64,000 nucleotides of DNA from JADZAI01 sp964390465 (GCA_964390465.1 CAYMIJ010000004.1:62001-126000); one strand, 5' to 3'. Numbered from the stretch's first letter, positions 1 through 8,479 are shown. Notes: generated by a model from the letters alone, not told the origin. Program-made: numbers and translations.

Positions 1-847
1 TCTGACCCACTGATGAAGCCGCGCCAATTTCAGTATCGTCACTGAAATAGACTGTTTCGGGGTCGGCCAGCATGACACCGTTTGCCATGTGATGTGCGCG
101 GGCGCGTTTTTGAAACACCGCCTCGACAATGGCGCGCTCGGCCTGACTGTTGATACCCATCACGTCTTCGAACGGCGCATCAAGTGCGGCAGCTTTCAGG
201 CCCCGGCGGTTCGCGCCTTCCACGATATCGGTCAGATAGTATTCTTTCTGCTCGTTGTCGTTTTTCAGTTCGCCGAGCAGCTCGCGCAGCAAAGCGGCAT
301 CCACAACGAAGCCGCCCGCATTGCACAGGCGCACCTTGCGTTCTTCCTCGCTTGCATCGTCATGTTCAACAACACGCACCAGCCAGCCCTTCGCATCAAG
401 AATGAGACGCCCGTATTTCAGCGTGTCGGGCGGGGTGAACCCCATCAGCGCGACGGCAGCGCCTTCCCGTTTCCTGGCGATCAGGGCATGCAGGGTGGCT
501 GGCGTCAGCAAAGGTGTGTCGCCATAAAGGATGAGAACATCGCCGGAAAAACCATCCAGCGCGGGCAGCGCGCATTGTGCGGCGTGGCCCGTGCCGTGGG
601 GCGGGTTCTGTAACGCGGTGAGCGCGCCCAGACTTTTCACATAGTCATCGACCTGTTCCTGACCGGCACCCGTAACAACCACGATGCGTTCAGGTGCCAG
701 TGCCTGAACAGCCTTGATGATCGCGCCCACAATGGGCCGCCCCCCGATGGGGTGGAGCACTTTGGGCAAAGAGGATTTCATACGCTTGCCCTGGCCTGCG
801 GCCAAAATCACGACAGCGATGGAGGGTCGAGCGGTCAAGGGCGTCAT
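1..847 (-). CDS. glmU: Bifunctional GlmU (UDP-GlcNAc pyrophosphorylase / GlcN-1-P acetyltransferase), 3' end cut off by the window
   Basis: GlmU acetylates glucosamine-1-phosphate and then uridylates it to UDP-GlcNAc, the precursor of peptidoglycan and lipid A. About 282 N-terminal codons are present. They start at the ATG complementary to 845-847 and run off the left edge. The nucleotide-binding motif L-A-A-G-Q-G-K-R-M is followed by LPKVLH at about residues 14-33. G-T-G-H-A and L-Y-G-D-T-P follow, as in the pyrophosphorylase Rossmann domain, and GVMLADPETVYF marks the start of the left-handed beta-helix. The C-terminal acetyltransferase part is outside the window. No strong Shine-Dalgarno is seen. 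glmM, the preceding pathway step, is also in this window at 43.5 kb. Confidence 0.93.
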   Translation of the reverse strand, partial: MTPLTARPSIAVVILAAGQGKRMKSSLPKVLHPIGGRPIVGAIIKAVQALAPERIVVVTGAGQEQVDDYVKSLGALTALQNPPHGTGHAAQCALPALDGFSGDVLILYGDTPLLTPATLHALIARKREGAAVALMGFTPPDTLKYGRLILDAKGWLVRVVEHDDASEEERKVRLCNAGGFVVDAALLRELLGELKNDNEQKEYYLTDIVEGANRRGLKAAALDAPFEDVMGINSQAERAIVEAVFQKRARAHHMANGVMLADPETVYFSDDTEIGAASSVGQ

Positions 848-984
848 TCCGGTTGGACAGCCCCATAACCCAAGCTTCAAAAAAAACAAAACTGACGATT
901 TGTTTCGGAATGTGTTGAACCCGAGACGGTGATGAAAATCTTGATATTCAATGGGTTGGTGTCAAGATTGGTGCCTCGGCCAGT

Positions 985-1212
985 ATGGACCGGGCAAAGG
1001 AATGGATGACCAGCTTTGCTAACAGAATGATACGGTCGGCGCGCATGCGCGGGCTGTTTTTCAAGATCGCGCGCTTTGCACCGTCTTTGGCCGCGTGGAT
1101 GGCCCGGCAGATGGGGCAGCGTGCCATTGCCGATCAGCTGTCAGGGGTTGAGCCCAGGCGCCTCAAGCCTGCTTCTGAAGCTGAAGCCGCATGGCGGCAT
1201 CTGCTGAAATGA
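985..1212 (+). CDS. Short hypothetical protein, possibly the remnant of a glycosyltransferase C-terminus
   Basis: This 75-residue basic reading frame begins at an ATG and ends 12 nt before the glycosyltransferase gene. I recognise no family. The tail (SGVEPRRLKPASEAEAAW) looks like a linker or C-terminal extension rather than a compact domain. A second frame just upstream opens at ATG 931 with a sensible start (MKILIFNG) but stops after about two dozen codons, so a frameshifted or decayed gene is possible. The close spacing to the next gene argues for co-transcription. Coding status is uncertain. Confidence 0.35.
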   Translation: MDRAKEWMTSFANRMIRSARMRGLFFKIARFAPSLAAWMARQMGQRAIADQLSGVEPRRLKPASEAEAAWRHLLK

Positions 1213-1224
1213 CACGGCAGCCTG

Positions 1225-2532
1225 ATGCATATCTGGCTTGACGGTCAGTGCCTGCAGACGGCCAGCCGCGCCCGCGGCATAGGCCGGTTCGTGCATGGGA
1301 TGATCGCTGCGCTCGCGGCCATGCCGGACATCAGACTGACCGTGTCCTGCAACGCGCAGTTGCCTGAAGATCATCTCTCCTTGCCGAAAGGGGTGACGTG
1401 TCGTCGGTGGCAGGGCGCGACCGTCGCAGGCGAGCTGTTCTCCGGTGATGACGCGCGGCGGCGCTTGAGCGAACTGGCATTGGCGCATCATGTCGCCTGC
1501 ATCAATCCTGATGTGGCCATCTCAACCAGTCTGATGGAAGGCATGCAGGATGGTGCCGTGCCCTTTCGAAAGATTGAGGGTTTTGCGATTCCGTCTGTGG
1601 TCGTTTTCCACGACGCCATTCCGCATCGGTTTCCCCAGTTTTATCTGACGACACATGCGGAGCGCACGGCCTATCAGCATCGCTTGGCGCGCTATGCCGA
1701 CTTCGATGCGGCGCTGTGCCTTTCAGATTTCACGGCCAGCGAAATCCGGGCACTGTTTCCGGCTGTTCCAGCGCATGTGGTGTCAGCCGGGTTCGATACA
1801 GCCATCTTCAACATGCAAGCGCGACAGCTTCCTCGCCCTGCCACTGTGGCAGCCCATGCGCGCTATATTCTCTGCGCAGGCGGCTTTGACGCGCACAAGA
1901 ACGTGGCCATTCTGCCTGCTGCGTGGGCAGCTTTGCCGGAAGCCATACGCGATCAGGCCGTACTGGTTCTTGCGGGGGCTGCATCAGCACGCACAAAGTC
2001 AGCGCTGCAGCGTGCATGGCGTGCGGCAGGTCTGGTGCCATCACGCCTCATCTTTACCGGCCATGTCAGCGATGCAGAACTGGCGCAGCTTTACTTGCAT
2101 GCCGCGCTGATGGTGCAGCCATCGCGCATGGAAGGTTTCGGCTTCACAGTGCTGGAGGCGATGGCTTGCGGCGCGCCACTCGCGGTTGCACGAGCGGGCG
2201 CATTACCAGAGCTGGTCGGACGTGATGAGTTGATGTTTGACCCTGCGCAGGCCGATCAGCTTGCAGATATGATCACGCGCGCGCTGACAGATGAAGGCTG
2301 GCGGGCAGATGCGTCAGTCTATGTTCTGGAACGCTCACGGCTGTTCAACTGGGCCGATACAGGCGCACATATGGTTGCCGCGTTCAAAAGCGTGCCGCGC
2401 ACTGGCGGTGGCTATGCGACGATAGAGGTTGCCCGCGCCTGGGCTGCGCCTTTGGCCCGCGCAATCTCATTACGCTCAGATGTGATTATAGAGACGATGG
2501 CTGTAGCGGAGGGCTCACCCGGCCAGCCATAG
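1225..2532 (+). CDS. Glycosyltransferase family 4 protein
   Basis: A GT-B fold glycosyltransferase of 435 residues, expected to transfer a sugar from a nucleotide donor onto an exopolysaccharide or lipid-linked acceptor at the cytoplasmic face. The N-terminus (WLDGQCLQT...RGIGRF) is the form typical of EPS-cluster mannosyl- or glucosyltransferases. The donor-binding EX7E motif (E-GFGFTVL-E-A-M-A-C-G) lies at about residue 302, inside the C-terminal Rossmann domain, and PELVG follows it. Residues 385-435 extend past the usual domain end. It lies divergent from glmU, and galU and galE are elsewhere in the window. The sugar specificity cannot be read from sequence. Confidence 0.85.
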   Translation: MHIWLDGQCLQTASRARGIGRFVHGMIAALAAMPDIRLTVSCNAQLPEDHLSLPKGVTCRRWQGATVAGELFSGDDARRRLSELALAHHVACINPDVAISTSLMEGMQDGAVPFRKIEGFAIPSVVVFHDAIPHRFPQFYLTTHAERTAYQHRLARYADFDAALCLSDFTASEIRALFPAVPAHVVSAGFDTAIFNMQARQLPRPATVAAHARYILCAGGFDAHKNVAILPAAWAALPEAIRDQAVLVLAGAASARTKSALQRAWRAAGLVPSRLIFTGHVSDAELAQLYLHAALMVQPSRMEGFGFTVLEAMACGAPLAVARAGALPELVGRDELMFDPAQADQLADMITRALTDEGWRADASVYVLERSRLFNWADTGAHMVAAFKSVPRTGGGYATIEVARAWAAPLARAISLRSDVIIETMAVAEGSPGQP

Positions 2533-2622
2533 AAGGTTGACGCTGGGTTCGCTTGCCCGTCGCGCTGGACGGGCAAGGGTCTTCAGATTAAGCCCTCTGT
2601 GAGACTTCATGGGATGAGCGCC

Positions 2623-4299
2623 ATGCCGCAAGCTGTCACACAGACATTTGACTACATCATCATCGGCGCAGGCTCGGCAGGCTGCGTGCTGGCCAATCGC
2701 CTGTCGGCAGACCCGGCGGTGAAGGTGCTGCTGCTGGAAGCCGGGCCGAAGGACAAGTCCACCCTCATTCACATGCCGGCGGGCGTGGGCGCGCTGCTGT
2801 CGAAGCGCACCAAGTTCAACTGGTACTACGAGACCGAAGGCCAGCCGCACATGGCGGGGCGGCGCATGTACTGGCCACGTGGCAAAGTTCTGGGCGGATC
2901 ATCCTCGATGAACGGCATGATCTATATCCGTGGCCATGCGCGTGATTATGACATGTGGCGGCAGCTTGGCATGGAAGGCTGGGGCTTTGCGGATGTGCTG
3001 CCCTATTTCCGCCGCTCGGAAGCCAATGAAAATGGCGGCGATGCGTTTCACGGCGGCGAGGGGCCGTTGCGGATTTCCAATGCCAAGTCGAACCACCCGA
3101 TCTTCCGTACACTGATCGAGGCGGGTCGTGAGGCGGGCCATGCCACGACGCGCGACTTCAACGGCTTCCAGCAGGAGGGCGTTGGCCCCTATCAGCTGAC
3201 CATTCACAATGGTCAGCGCTGGAGCGCTGCGCGCGGATATCTGACCCCCGTGCTGTCGCGCCCGAACCTGACCGTTGAGGTCGAGGCGTTGACGACGCGG
3301 ATCATCATTGAAGGCGGACGCGCAACGGGCGTTGAATATGTCCAGGGCAAGAAGCGTGAAGCGAAAACGGCGCTGGCAGGCCGCGAAGTGATCCTGTCGG
3401 GCGGTGCCGTCAACTCGCCACAGACCCTGCTGCTGTCTGGCATCGGCCCGGCGGATTATCTGAAGAAATTTGGCATTGACGTGAAGTCCGATCTGCCCGG
3501 CGTGGGGCAGAATCTGCAGGATCACCTCGACGTCATCATCCAGTATGAATCGACCAAGCCGATCACGCTGTATTCGCAGGTTGCCAGCCCGTGGAACCAG
3601 ATCAAGACCGGCATCAAATACATGATGTCGCATGCCGGTGCAGGCGCGCAGAATGGCCTGGAAAGTGGTGGCTTTCTGAAGAGCCGCCCGGAACTCGAAG
3701 TTCCTGATCTTCAGCTGCATTTTGTCAATGCACTCATGACGGATCATGGGCGTAAGAAGGCCGATCGTCACGGCTTCTCGCTGCATGTCTGCCAGTTGCG
3801 CCCGGCCAGCAAGGGCTTCATCGCGCTGAAGAACACGGACCCGTTCATGCCGCCGTTGATCCAGCCCAATTATCTCGCGGTCGAAAGTGACCGTGAGGCG
3901 CTGCGTCAGGGTGTGAAGATTGCACGCCGGATATTTGCCCAGCCATCATTCGATTTCTGCCGTGGACCGGAATGTGCGCCGGGCGCGCATATCCAGTCCG
4001 ACGCTGAGATCGACGCCTGGATCAGCCGGTCGGCGGAAACGATCTATCACCCGGTTGGCACCGCCAAGATGGGCAATGACGCGATGGCGGTTGTTGATGG
4101 TCAGCTGCGTGTGCGCGGCATTGAAGGACTGCGTGTGGTGGACGCCTCTGTCATGCCGACGCTGGTGGGCGGTAATACCAATGCCCCCACGATCATGATC
4201 GCTGAGAAGGCTTCTGACATGATCCTGGGTAAAGCCCCGCTGGCGCCAGAACATGTCAAGGTCGCCGAAGATGCTGAGGCGAGCGCGGCTGCGGCCTGA
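2623..4299 (+). CDS. GMC-family FAD-dependent oxidoreductase (choline/alcohol dehydrogenase type)
   Basis: A flavin enzyme that oxidises an alcohol group; the family includes choline dehydrogenase BetA and aliphatic alcohol dehydrogenases. The FAD Rossmann motif G-A-G-S-A-G is near the N-terminus. GMC signature 1 (PRGKVLGGSSSMNGM) and signature 2 (GGAVNSPQTLLLSGIG) are both intact. The catalytic histidine region IYHPVGTAKMG and the C-terminal GGNTNAPTIM are present. Three starts are possible: GTG 2599, ATG 2614 and ATG 2623. I chose 2623 because GGATGAG precedes it. There is no betB or betI beside it, so choline is not supported as substrate. A small exported protein follows 15 nt downstream. 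Confidence 0.9.
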   Translation: MPQAVTQTFDYIIIGAGSAGCVLANRLSADPAVKVLLLEAGPKDKSTLIHMPAGVGALLSKRTKFNWYYETEGQPHMAGRRMYWPRGKVLGGSSSMNGMIYIRGHARDYDMWRQLGMEGWGFADVLPYFRRSEANENGGDAFHGGEGPLRISNAKSNHPIFRTLIEAGREAGHATTRDFNGFQQEGVGPYQLTIHNGQRWSAARGYLTPVLSRPNLTVEVEALTTRIIIEGGRATGVEYVQGKKREAKTALAGREVILSGGAVNSPQTLLLSGIGPADYLKKFGIDVKSDLPGVGQNLQDHLDVIIQYESTKPITLYSQVASPWNQIKTGIKYMMSHAGAGAQNGLESGGFLKSRPELEVPDLQLHFVNALMTDHGRKKADRHGFSLHVCQLRPASKGFIALKNTDPFMPPLIQPNYLAVESDREALRQGVKIARRIFAQPSFDFCRGPECAPGAHIQSDAEIDAWISRSAETIYHPVGTAKMGNDAMAVVDGQLRVRGIEGLRVVDASVMPTLVGGNTNAPTIMIAEKASDMILGKAPLAPEHVKVAEDAEASAAAA

Positions 4300-4314
4300 A
4301 CGAGGAGTGCCCTG

Positions 4315-4638
4315 ATGGTTCGTCTCAATAAAATGATTGTCGTGTCGGCGCTGGCGCTGACAGGTGCAGCGTTTAGTGCAGAACCTGCCTCACGCGATGC
4401 AGAGGCGTATGCTGTCCAGCCCGGTCTGGACTTCGGTGCCTGGTGTCTTGACGTGGCGCATCACGACGCTGACCGCTGTTCCGAAGATCGGCCTGACGAT
4501 AAGGCCGCTTACGAGAGCTATCGCAGCAGCACAAAGTCGTTCGAGCAGGAAATCCTCGACCGCAAGGCGGCGCGGGCGGCAAGTGCTGAACGCATCAGGC
4601 GCATGGGCGATGTCACGCCCGGCAACGGACCGCAATAG
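4315..4638 (+). CDS. Small exported hypothetical protein
   Basis: A 107-residue protein with an apparent signal peptide (basic MVRLNK, hydrophobic IVVSALALTGAAFSA, cleavage after about residue 21). The mature part is acidic then helical and basic, with two cysteines in CLDVAHHDADRC, seven residues apart plus spacing, that could form a disulfide in the periplasm. The gene starts 15 nt after the GMC oxidoreductase stop, with GAGGAG in front of the ATG, so the two are probably co-transcribed. I do not recognise a family. A structural or chaperone-like partner role is possible but unsupported. Confidence 0.65.
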   Translation: MVRLNKMIVVSALALTGAAFSAEPASRDAEAYAVQPGLDFGAWCLDVAHHDADRCSEDRPDDKAAYESYRSSTKSFEQEILDRKAARAASAERIRRMGDVTPGNGPQ

Positions 4639-4647
4639 GCTGCAAGC

Positions 4648-5283
4648 CTAGCCGGCGATCTGAGTCTGGCTGAGCCCCGGCTTTGCGGCACCGTTCTCGG
4701 CGCGCGCACCATCAACAACACGCAGGAAGGACACCTTCGTTTCGCGAGCGCCTGCCAGTGCCGGAGGTTCGACAGGCTCAGCTGTGGCGGCACCGTCGAG
4801 CGGGTTGATCGCCACTTCCAGATTCTGCGAAACAAGAATGGCGCCATCGCGCAGCGCACGGTCATCGGCGGTGAGCATCGCGCCCAGGATGCGCACGACG
4901 CGCCCGTTGGGATCTGCCAGCGGCATCAGCAGGATGTCATAGTTGACCGGTGCGCCGTCGAGTGTCGCCGCAGAACCCGAAAGAACGACCGGCTGCACAC
5001 CCTGAAGGCAGCGCGCCAGAGCGGTGATCACATAGCTATGCTGGCTGGCGGGCCACAGCCGCACGAAGTCATGGTCGCGCAGCTCACGGCCATAGCGGGC
5101 GCATAGGCGCGTACCCGCCATGCGGAAGGCATAGACGGCCTTGTCCAGCCGCTCGACGAGGAACATGTCAGGCAGAAAGGGTTTCAGCGCGCGCGGAGAG
5201 ATCGCGGCCTGGCTGGGCGCGCCCGCTTCTGGCGTAACTGCCTGCCAGTAGGCGAGAATCTTGCGGATGGCCATGTTACTCAT
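4648..5283 (-). CDS. PAS-domain protein (alphaproteobacterial PAS_5-like family)
   Basis: A 211-residue single-domain protein resembling the alphaproteobacterial PAS family found in many copies in these genomes (IRKILAYWQAV...., then D-x-F-L-V-E, FRMAGTRLCARYGREL, FVRLWP). The PAS core spans roughly residues 40-150, and the C-terminal tail is low in conservation. No output domain is attached, so it may act as a stand-alone sensor or adaptor. The start is set at MSNM because GGGGAG lies 7-12 nt upstream; an open upstream extension to 5361 lacks such a site. It is convergent with the small exported protein at 4315-4638. The ligand is unknown. Confidence 0.75.
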   Translation of the reverse strand: MSNMAIRKILAYWQAVTPEAGAPSQAAISPRALKPFLPDMFLVERLDKAVYAFRMAGTRLCARYGRELRDHDFVRLWPASQHSYVITALARCLQGVQPVVLSGSAATLDGAPVNYDILLMPLADPNGRVVRILGAMLTADDRALRDGAILVSQNLEVAINPLDGAATAEPVEPPALAGARETKVSFLRVVDGARAENGAAKPGLSQTQIAG

Positions 5284-5452
5284 CTGATGACTCCCCGACA
5301 CCCGCAGGTGCGGCCTTAGACGAATGTTGTTCTGGTGCCTATCCAGCAGTTTGCGTGCCACTTGGGAGGGGCAGCGAAGACTTCGAGAAAACCCTGGAAA
5401 TCAGCCATATTCATGGAGCGCCCTCCTGCGGCATGGCTCAGACATTGGTATT

Positions 5453-5469
5453 AACCTTTAAGAAAGGTT
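5453..5469. promoter_or_regulatory. Inverted repeat in an AT-rich upstream region (candidate operator)
   Basis: AACCTTT and AAAGGTT form a 7-bp inverted repeat with a 3-nt spacer, inside a distinctly AT-rich stretch about 60-75 bp before the collagen-like gene. TTAA and GTTAAC elements nearby resemble CtrA half-sites, but the 7-nt spacing of a full CtrA site is absent. The binding protein is unknown. Confidence 0.3.
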
Positions 5470-5529
5470 TCAATTCACACCCCGTTTAGAATCGTTAACG
5501 TCTCAATCCGGCACAGAGGGGAGTCGGAT

Positions 5530-6741
5530 ATGAAACGGCGAATCACACGGTTAGCGGCGGCATTCATGCTAGCCTCAATTACCGGCGTGGCAGGTGCCGA
5601 CGGCATGGGCGGCTTCGATCAGCCCTACAGCAATGCTGGCAACACTTTCGGGCATGGCGCGTGGGGCAATGGCAGTGGCACAGCCCTGCCTGTGCCTTCG
5701 AGCGGATCGAATAATGGTCCCTCATTTGAAACCCCGTACCAGTCTGGGGTGGGGCTTTTCGGGACCGGGTTCTGGGCGGCAGAATATCAGGCACGCGTCG
5801 CAAGCCTGCCGACGGCACCCAAACCTGCACCTGCTGCCAGCGCATCCGATGACATGTCTGCTTCTACAGCAGAAAAACTTGAAGCTATGGCGCTTGGCGG
5901 TGCCGATGGGGCCGGATGCAAGGACGGAACCTGTCAGCCCAAGCCTCCGTGCGAGGGGCCAAAGTGTGGCGGCCACGACGGCGGGTGTGGGCATGGCGGG
6001 AGCTGCGGTGGCAAGCCGCCTTGTCCACCCGGCCCCCCGGGACCGCCTGAGCCTCCGGGACCGCCCGGTCCTCCTGGCCCTCCCGGACCGCCCGGACCTC
6101 CGGGGCCGCCTGGCAATGATGGCCCCCCCGGACCTCCTGGTCCGCCGGGACCTCCGGGTCCACCTGGACCGCCCGGATCTGATCAGCCGCCGTCAATCGT
6201 CTACCGTTACCTGCCTTATCCCGTCCCGTCTGAGCCGGTTCGTGTGCGCAGTCGCTCATCTGTCATCGTGGTTGAGCGCTCGCGCGTTTCGGATCTGGGA
6301 CGGATCGAAGTCGTTGCACGACCGGCCGTGCGCGCTGAAACACCCCAGCCGCGTCTTGCGATTGGTGGTGTGTGTCTCGATGGCAAAGGCAATGAGCACG
6401 ATGTGCTGAACACAAGCGGTCAGGGCACGAACGAAGTCATGCGCTGTCGCGACAGATTGCACATCCTGCGCGCCTATTACCGAACAGGATCCATGTCGAT
6501 ACCGGGCGAGGTTCGTGTTTCAGACGGTCGTTCTTATGTCGACTGCGAGCAGGGGCAGTCACTTGTTGAACGCGGTGGCCGGTTTGCCTGCGTGTGGCGG
6601 CGTGATGTGCGTGCCGTTGCAAGTGCGGCGCGCGAGCGCAGCTCGTCTGATGTGCCATCGGAGCAACCAGTCCATCAGCGCCGGCAAGAGATCGCAATCA
6701 CGGGTCTGGAACTCACCGGGGGCGTTGGCAACGTCCGCTGA
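5530..6741 (+). CDS. Exported collagen-like (Gly-Pro-Pro) repeat protein
   Basis: A 403-residue protein with a signal peptide (MKRR then hydrophobic residues to about residue 22). Residues about 30-110 are Gly/Asn/Ser/Pro-rich. A cysteine-rich segment at 130-165 has seven Cys with CGGHDGGCGHGG-type spacing. A collagen-like run occupies about 168-218, where 15 of 17 triplets are GPP or its EPP variant, interrupted once by GND and closed by GSD. The C-terminal domain (about 225-400) contains four cysteines in LDGKGNEHDVLN- and DGRSYVDC-type contexts and is not recognised. GGGGAG precedes the start codon, and a strong terminator follows. The layout suggests a trimeric stalk carrying a disulfide-rich head on the cell surface (inference). 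Confidence 0.8.
   Translation: MKRRITRLAAAFMLASITGVAGADGMGGFDQPYSNAGNTFGHGAWGNGSGTALPVPSSGSNNGPSFETPYQSGVGLFGTGFWAAEYQARVASLPTAPKPAPAASASDDMSASTAEKLEAMALGGADGAGCKDGTCQPKPPCEGPKCGGHDGGCGHGGSCGGKPPCPPGPPGPPEPPGPPGPPGPPGPPGPPGPPGNDGPPGPPGPPGPPGPPGPPGSDQPPSIVYRYLPYPVPSEPVRVRSRSSVIVVERSRVSDLGRIEVVARPAVRAETPQPRLAIGGVCLDGKGNEHDVLNTSGQGTNEVMRCRDRLHILRAYYRTGSMSIPGEVRVSDGRSYVDCEQGQSLVERGGRFACVWRRDVRAVASAARERSSSDVPSEQPVHQRRQEIAITGLELTGGVGNVR
6031..6183 (+). repeat. Tandem 9-nt-type GGN-CCN-CCN repeat encoding Gly-Pro-Pro triplets
   Basis: Seventeen consecutive codon triplets encode G-X-Y units, nearly all GPP. Third codon positions vary (ggc/gga/ggg/ggt, ccc/cct/ccg), so the DNA repeat is degenerate while the protein repeat is almost perfect. 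That implies selection on the protein rather than recent slippage. Confidence 0.85.
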
Positions 6742-6783
6742 ATATGGCGTTCAGCCATGGTTCAGCGCCCATGCCGTAAGAAC

Positions 6784-6815
6784 AGCCCGTCATCATCTTG
6801 GTGACGGGCTTTTTT
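6784..6815 (+). terminator. Rho-independent terminator after the collagen-like gene
   Basis: A 9-bp perfect stem, AGCCCGTCA with TGACGGGCT, has a 9-nt loop and is followed by a run of six T. It lies 42 nt after the collagen-like stop and 15 nt before the next start codon, so the next gene needs read-through or its own promoter inside or upstream of this stretch. Confidence 0.85.
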
Positions 6816-6829
6816 GCGGAGTGGACGCC

Positions 6830-7489
6830 ATGACCCTGTCCAGCATCTTCACCAGACAATCTTTCACCGTTGCCGCAGTCATTCTTGCGGTTGCCTCGCT
6901 GACAGGCATGAGCGAGGCACGATCACGCACTGGATCATGCGGCAATGATAAGGCTGTGGGTGCGATTGCTGGCGCCGTGCTGGGTGGCGTGGTTGGTGGC
7001 CAGTTTGGCGGTGGTAGCGATGACCGTGCATTGGCCGCAATCGCTGGAGCACTGATTGGCGGCACGGCTGGCGCTTCGATTGCGTCGGAAAATTGTGACG
7101 CCAAGCCTCACTACGGCGCATATGACAGCCGCAATAATGCCTATGACAGCTATGCAGGCGACAATGCCTACAGCTCACCTGCTTACGAATATGGCCCTCG
7201 CTATGCGGCTCAGCCAGAGCCTTATTACGATGTTTATTATGATCAGGGGCGCAGCTTCTCGCGCGGTGCCTATTACGATGCGTTTGAGCACGGCGAGTCC
7301 TACCAGCGTGCGCAGTGGCACGATGAGCGCGGTTATGCGGGCTATGTGACGCCGTCGGACTATTATCGCGACGAGCGCGGCCGCACCTGCCGGACCTATC
7401 AGCAGGAGATCTACGTCGACGGCCAGTGGGTGATGGCAGAAGGCACCGCCTGCCGCAGCCGAAACGGCGCGTGGAAAATCATCGACTGA
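6830..7489 (+). CDS. Exported glycine-zipper protein with Tyr-rich C-terminus
   Basis: A 219-residue envelope protein. A signal peptide (residues 1-30, ending ASLTGMSEA) is followed by a glycine-zipper segment at about 41-80 (AIAGAVLGGVVGGQFGGG and AIAGALIGGTAGASI), as in the 17-kDa surface antigen/Rick_17kDa_anti class of membrane-associated proteins. The middle (90-150) is rich in Tyr, Asp, Asn and Ser. The end (DERGRTCRTYQQEIYVDG...GTACR.RNGAWKI) is the conserved closing domain of these proteins and carries two Cys. The frame stays open upstream to 6515, but that extension crosses a terminator, so the ATG at 6830 is chosen. A lipobox is not clear. Confidence 0.75.
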   Translation: MTLSSIFTRQSFTVAAVILAVASLTGMSEARSRTGSCGNDKAVGAIAGAVLGGVVGGQFGGGSDDRALAAIAGALIGGTAGASIASENCDAKPHYGAYDSRNNAYDSYAGDNAYSSPAYEYGPRYAAQPEPYYDVYYDQGRSFSRGAYYDAFEHGESYQRAQWHDERGYAGYVTPSDYYRDERGRTCRTYQQEIYVDGQWVMAEGTACRSRNGAWKIID

Positions 7490-7535
7490 TACGCTTGAGA
7501 ACAGCGGGGCGTACCTCCCTTCGCCCTGTCATACT

Positions 7536-7571
7536 GCCCCGGCCGCATCCCCATGCCGCCGGGGCTTTTTT
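7536..7571 (+). terminator. Rho-independent terminator
   Basis: GCCCCGGC pairs with GCCGGGGC around a 14-nt loop, followed by six T. It closes the glycine-zipper gene just before the convergent enoyl-CoA hydratase gene ends at 7584. Confidence 0.8.
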
Positions 7572-7583
7572 ATGCTGGAAGCC

Positions 7584-8369
7584 TCAACGGCCTTTCCATT
7601 TCGGTGGACGCTTCTGGGCGAAGGCCAGCGGACCTTCGATCAGGTCTTCTGACTTGAACATGGCCTTTATGGCTTCATACGACCTTTGGTTCTTCAGGGC
7701 GGCCTCAACCGACTCTTCGGTCAGACCGCGATGAACGGCTTCTTTCGAGGCACGGATCGACATCGGCGAGCACTCGCAGATCGTGGCCGCCCATTTGCGC
7801 GCCGCTGCCATCAGATCAGATGTGGCAACGACCTCGTTCACGAAACCAAGCTCTTTGCCCTCGGCAGCACTGACTCTGCGCCCGGTCAGAATCATGCCCA
7901 TGGCGCGCTTTAACCCGATCTCACGCGGCAGCCGGTGCAGTCCGCTCGCCAGCGCCGCCAGCCCGACTCGCGGTTCGGGCAGGGCGAAGATCGCGTTTTC
8001 TGCGGCGATGATGAGGTCACATGACAAGGCGATCTCGAAGCCGCCACCCATTGCAACGCCGTTGACAGCGGCAATCACCGGTTTGTTCAGGTCGAAGCGC
8101 GAGGTGAGACCCGCAAAGCCGGAAGGCGGTACGGTGATCGGCTTGCCGCTCGCCTGATACACCAGATCGTTGCCGGCGCTAAAGGCGCGCTCTCCAGCGC
8201 CTGTGATTATGGCGACCCAAAGGGTCGGGTCGGTGGCGAACTCGTCGAACGCAGATGCCAGCTCCTCATTGGCTGGCGGATGGAGTGCATTCATCTGCGC
8301 TGGTCGGTTGATGGTGACGACCAGAATGTTGCCTTCACGCTCAGTGGTGCAGAACTCACGCGCTGTCAT
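7584..8369 (-). CDS. Enoyl-CoA hydratase/isomerase family protein
   Basis: A crotonase-fold enzyme of 261 residues that hydrates or isomerises an acyl-CoA thioester in fatty-acid or related degradation. The first oxyanion-hole element is AFSAGNDL near residue 65. The second is the N-G-V-A-M-G-G-G-F-E loop near residue 103, followed by the CDLIIAAENAIFALPEPRVGL segment typical of hydratases. The C-terminus ends in FAQKRPPKWKGR, the classical trimer-contact tail. It is a stand-alone gene divergent from the GYF/Cas2-like gene. The CoA substrate cannot be assigned. A second crotonase occurs at 32655. Confidence 0.88.
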   Translation of the reverse strand: MTAREFCTTEREGNILVVTINRPAQMNALHPPANEELASAFDEFATDPTLWVAIITGAGERAFSAGNDLVYQASGKPITVPPSGFAGLTSRFDLNKPVIAAVNGVAMGGGFEIALSCDLIIAAENAIFALPEPRVGLAALASGLHRLPREIGLKRAMGMILTGRRVSAAEGKELGFVNEVVATSDLMAAARKWAATICECSPMSIRASKEAVHRGLTEESVEAALKNQRSYEAIKAMFKSEDLIEGPLAFAQKRPPKWKGR

Positions 8370-8479
8370 GCAATGGTTTCCATTCGTTAATGCTTATCTG
8401 GCATTACCCTGAAGGCGGCGGCGGTCGTTGGCAAGATGCAAGTCCACTAACTGTTGTCCCGGGCTTGGGCGGGTTGACC

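Noticed and set aside
2899..3786. Minus-strand frame of 295 codons inside the GMC oxidoreductase gene
   Set aside because: The plus-strand gene has complete GMC signatures across this span. The antisense frame is a composition artefact.
5934..6116. Minus-strand Gly-Gly-Pro-rich frame
   Set aside because: It is the reverse complement of the GPP repeat and has no signal peptide or ribosome site.
6515..6829. N-terminal extension of the glycine-zipper protein
   Set aside because: It would cross a strong terminator and replace the clear signal peptide start at 6830.
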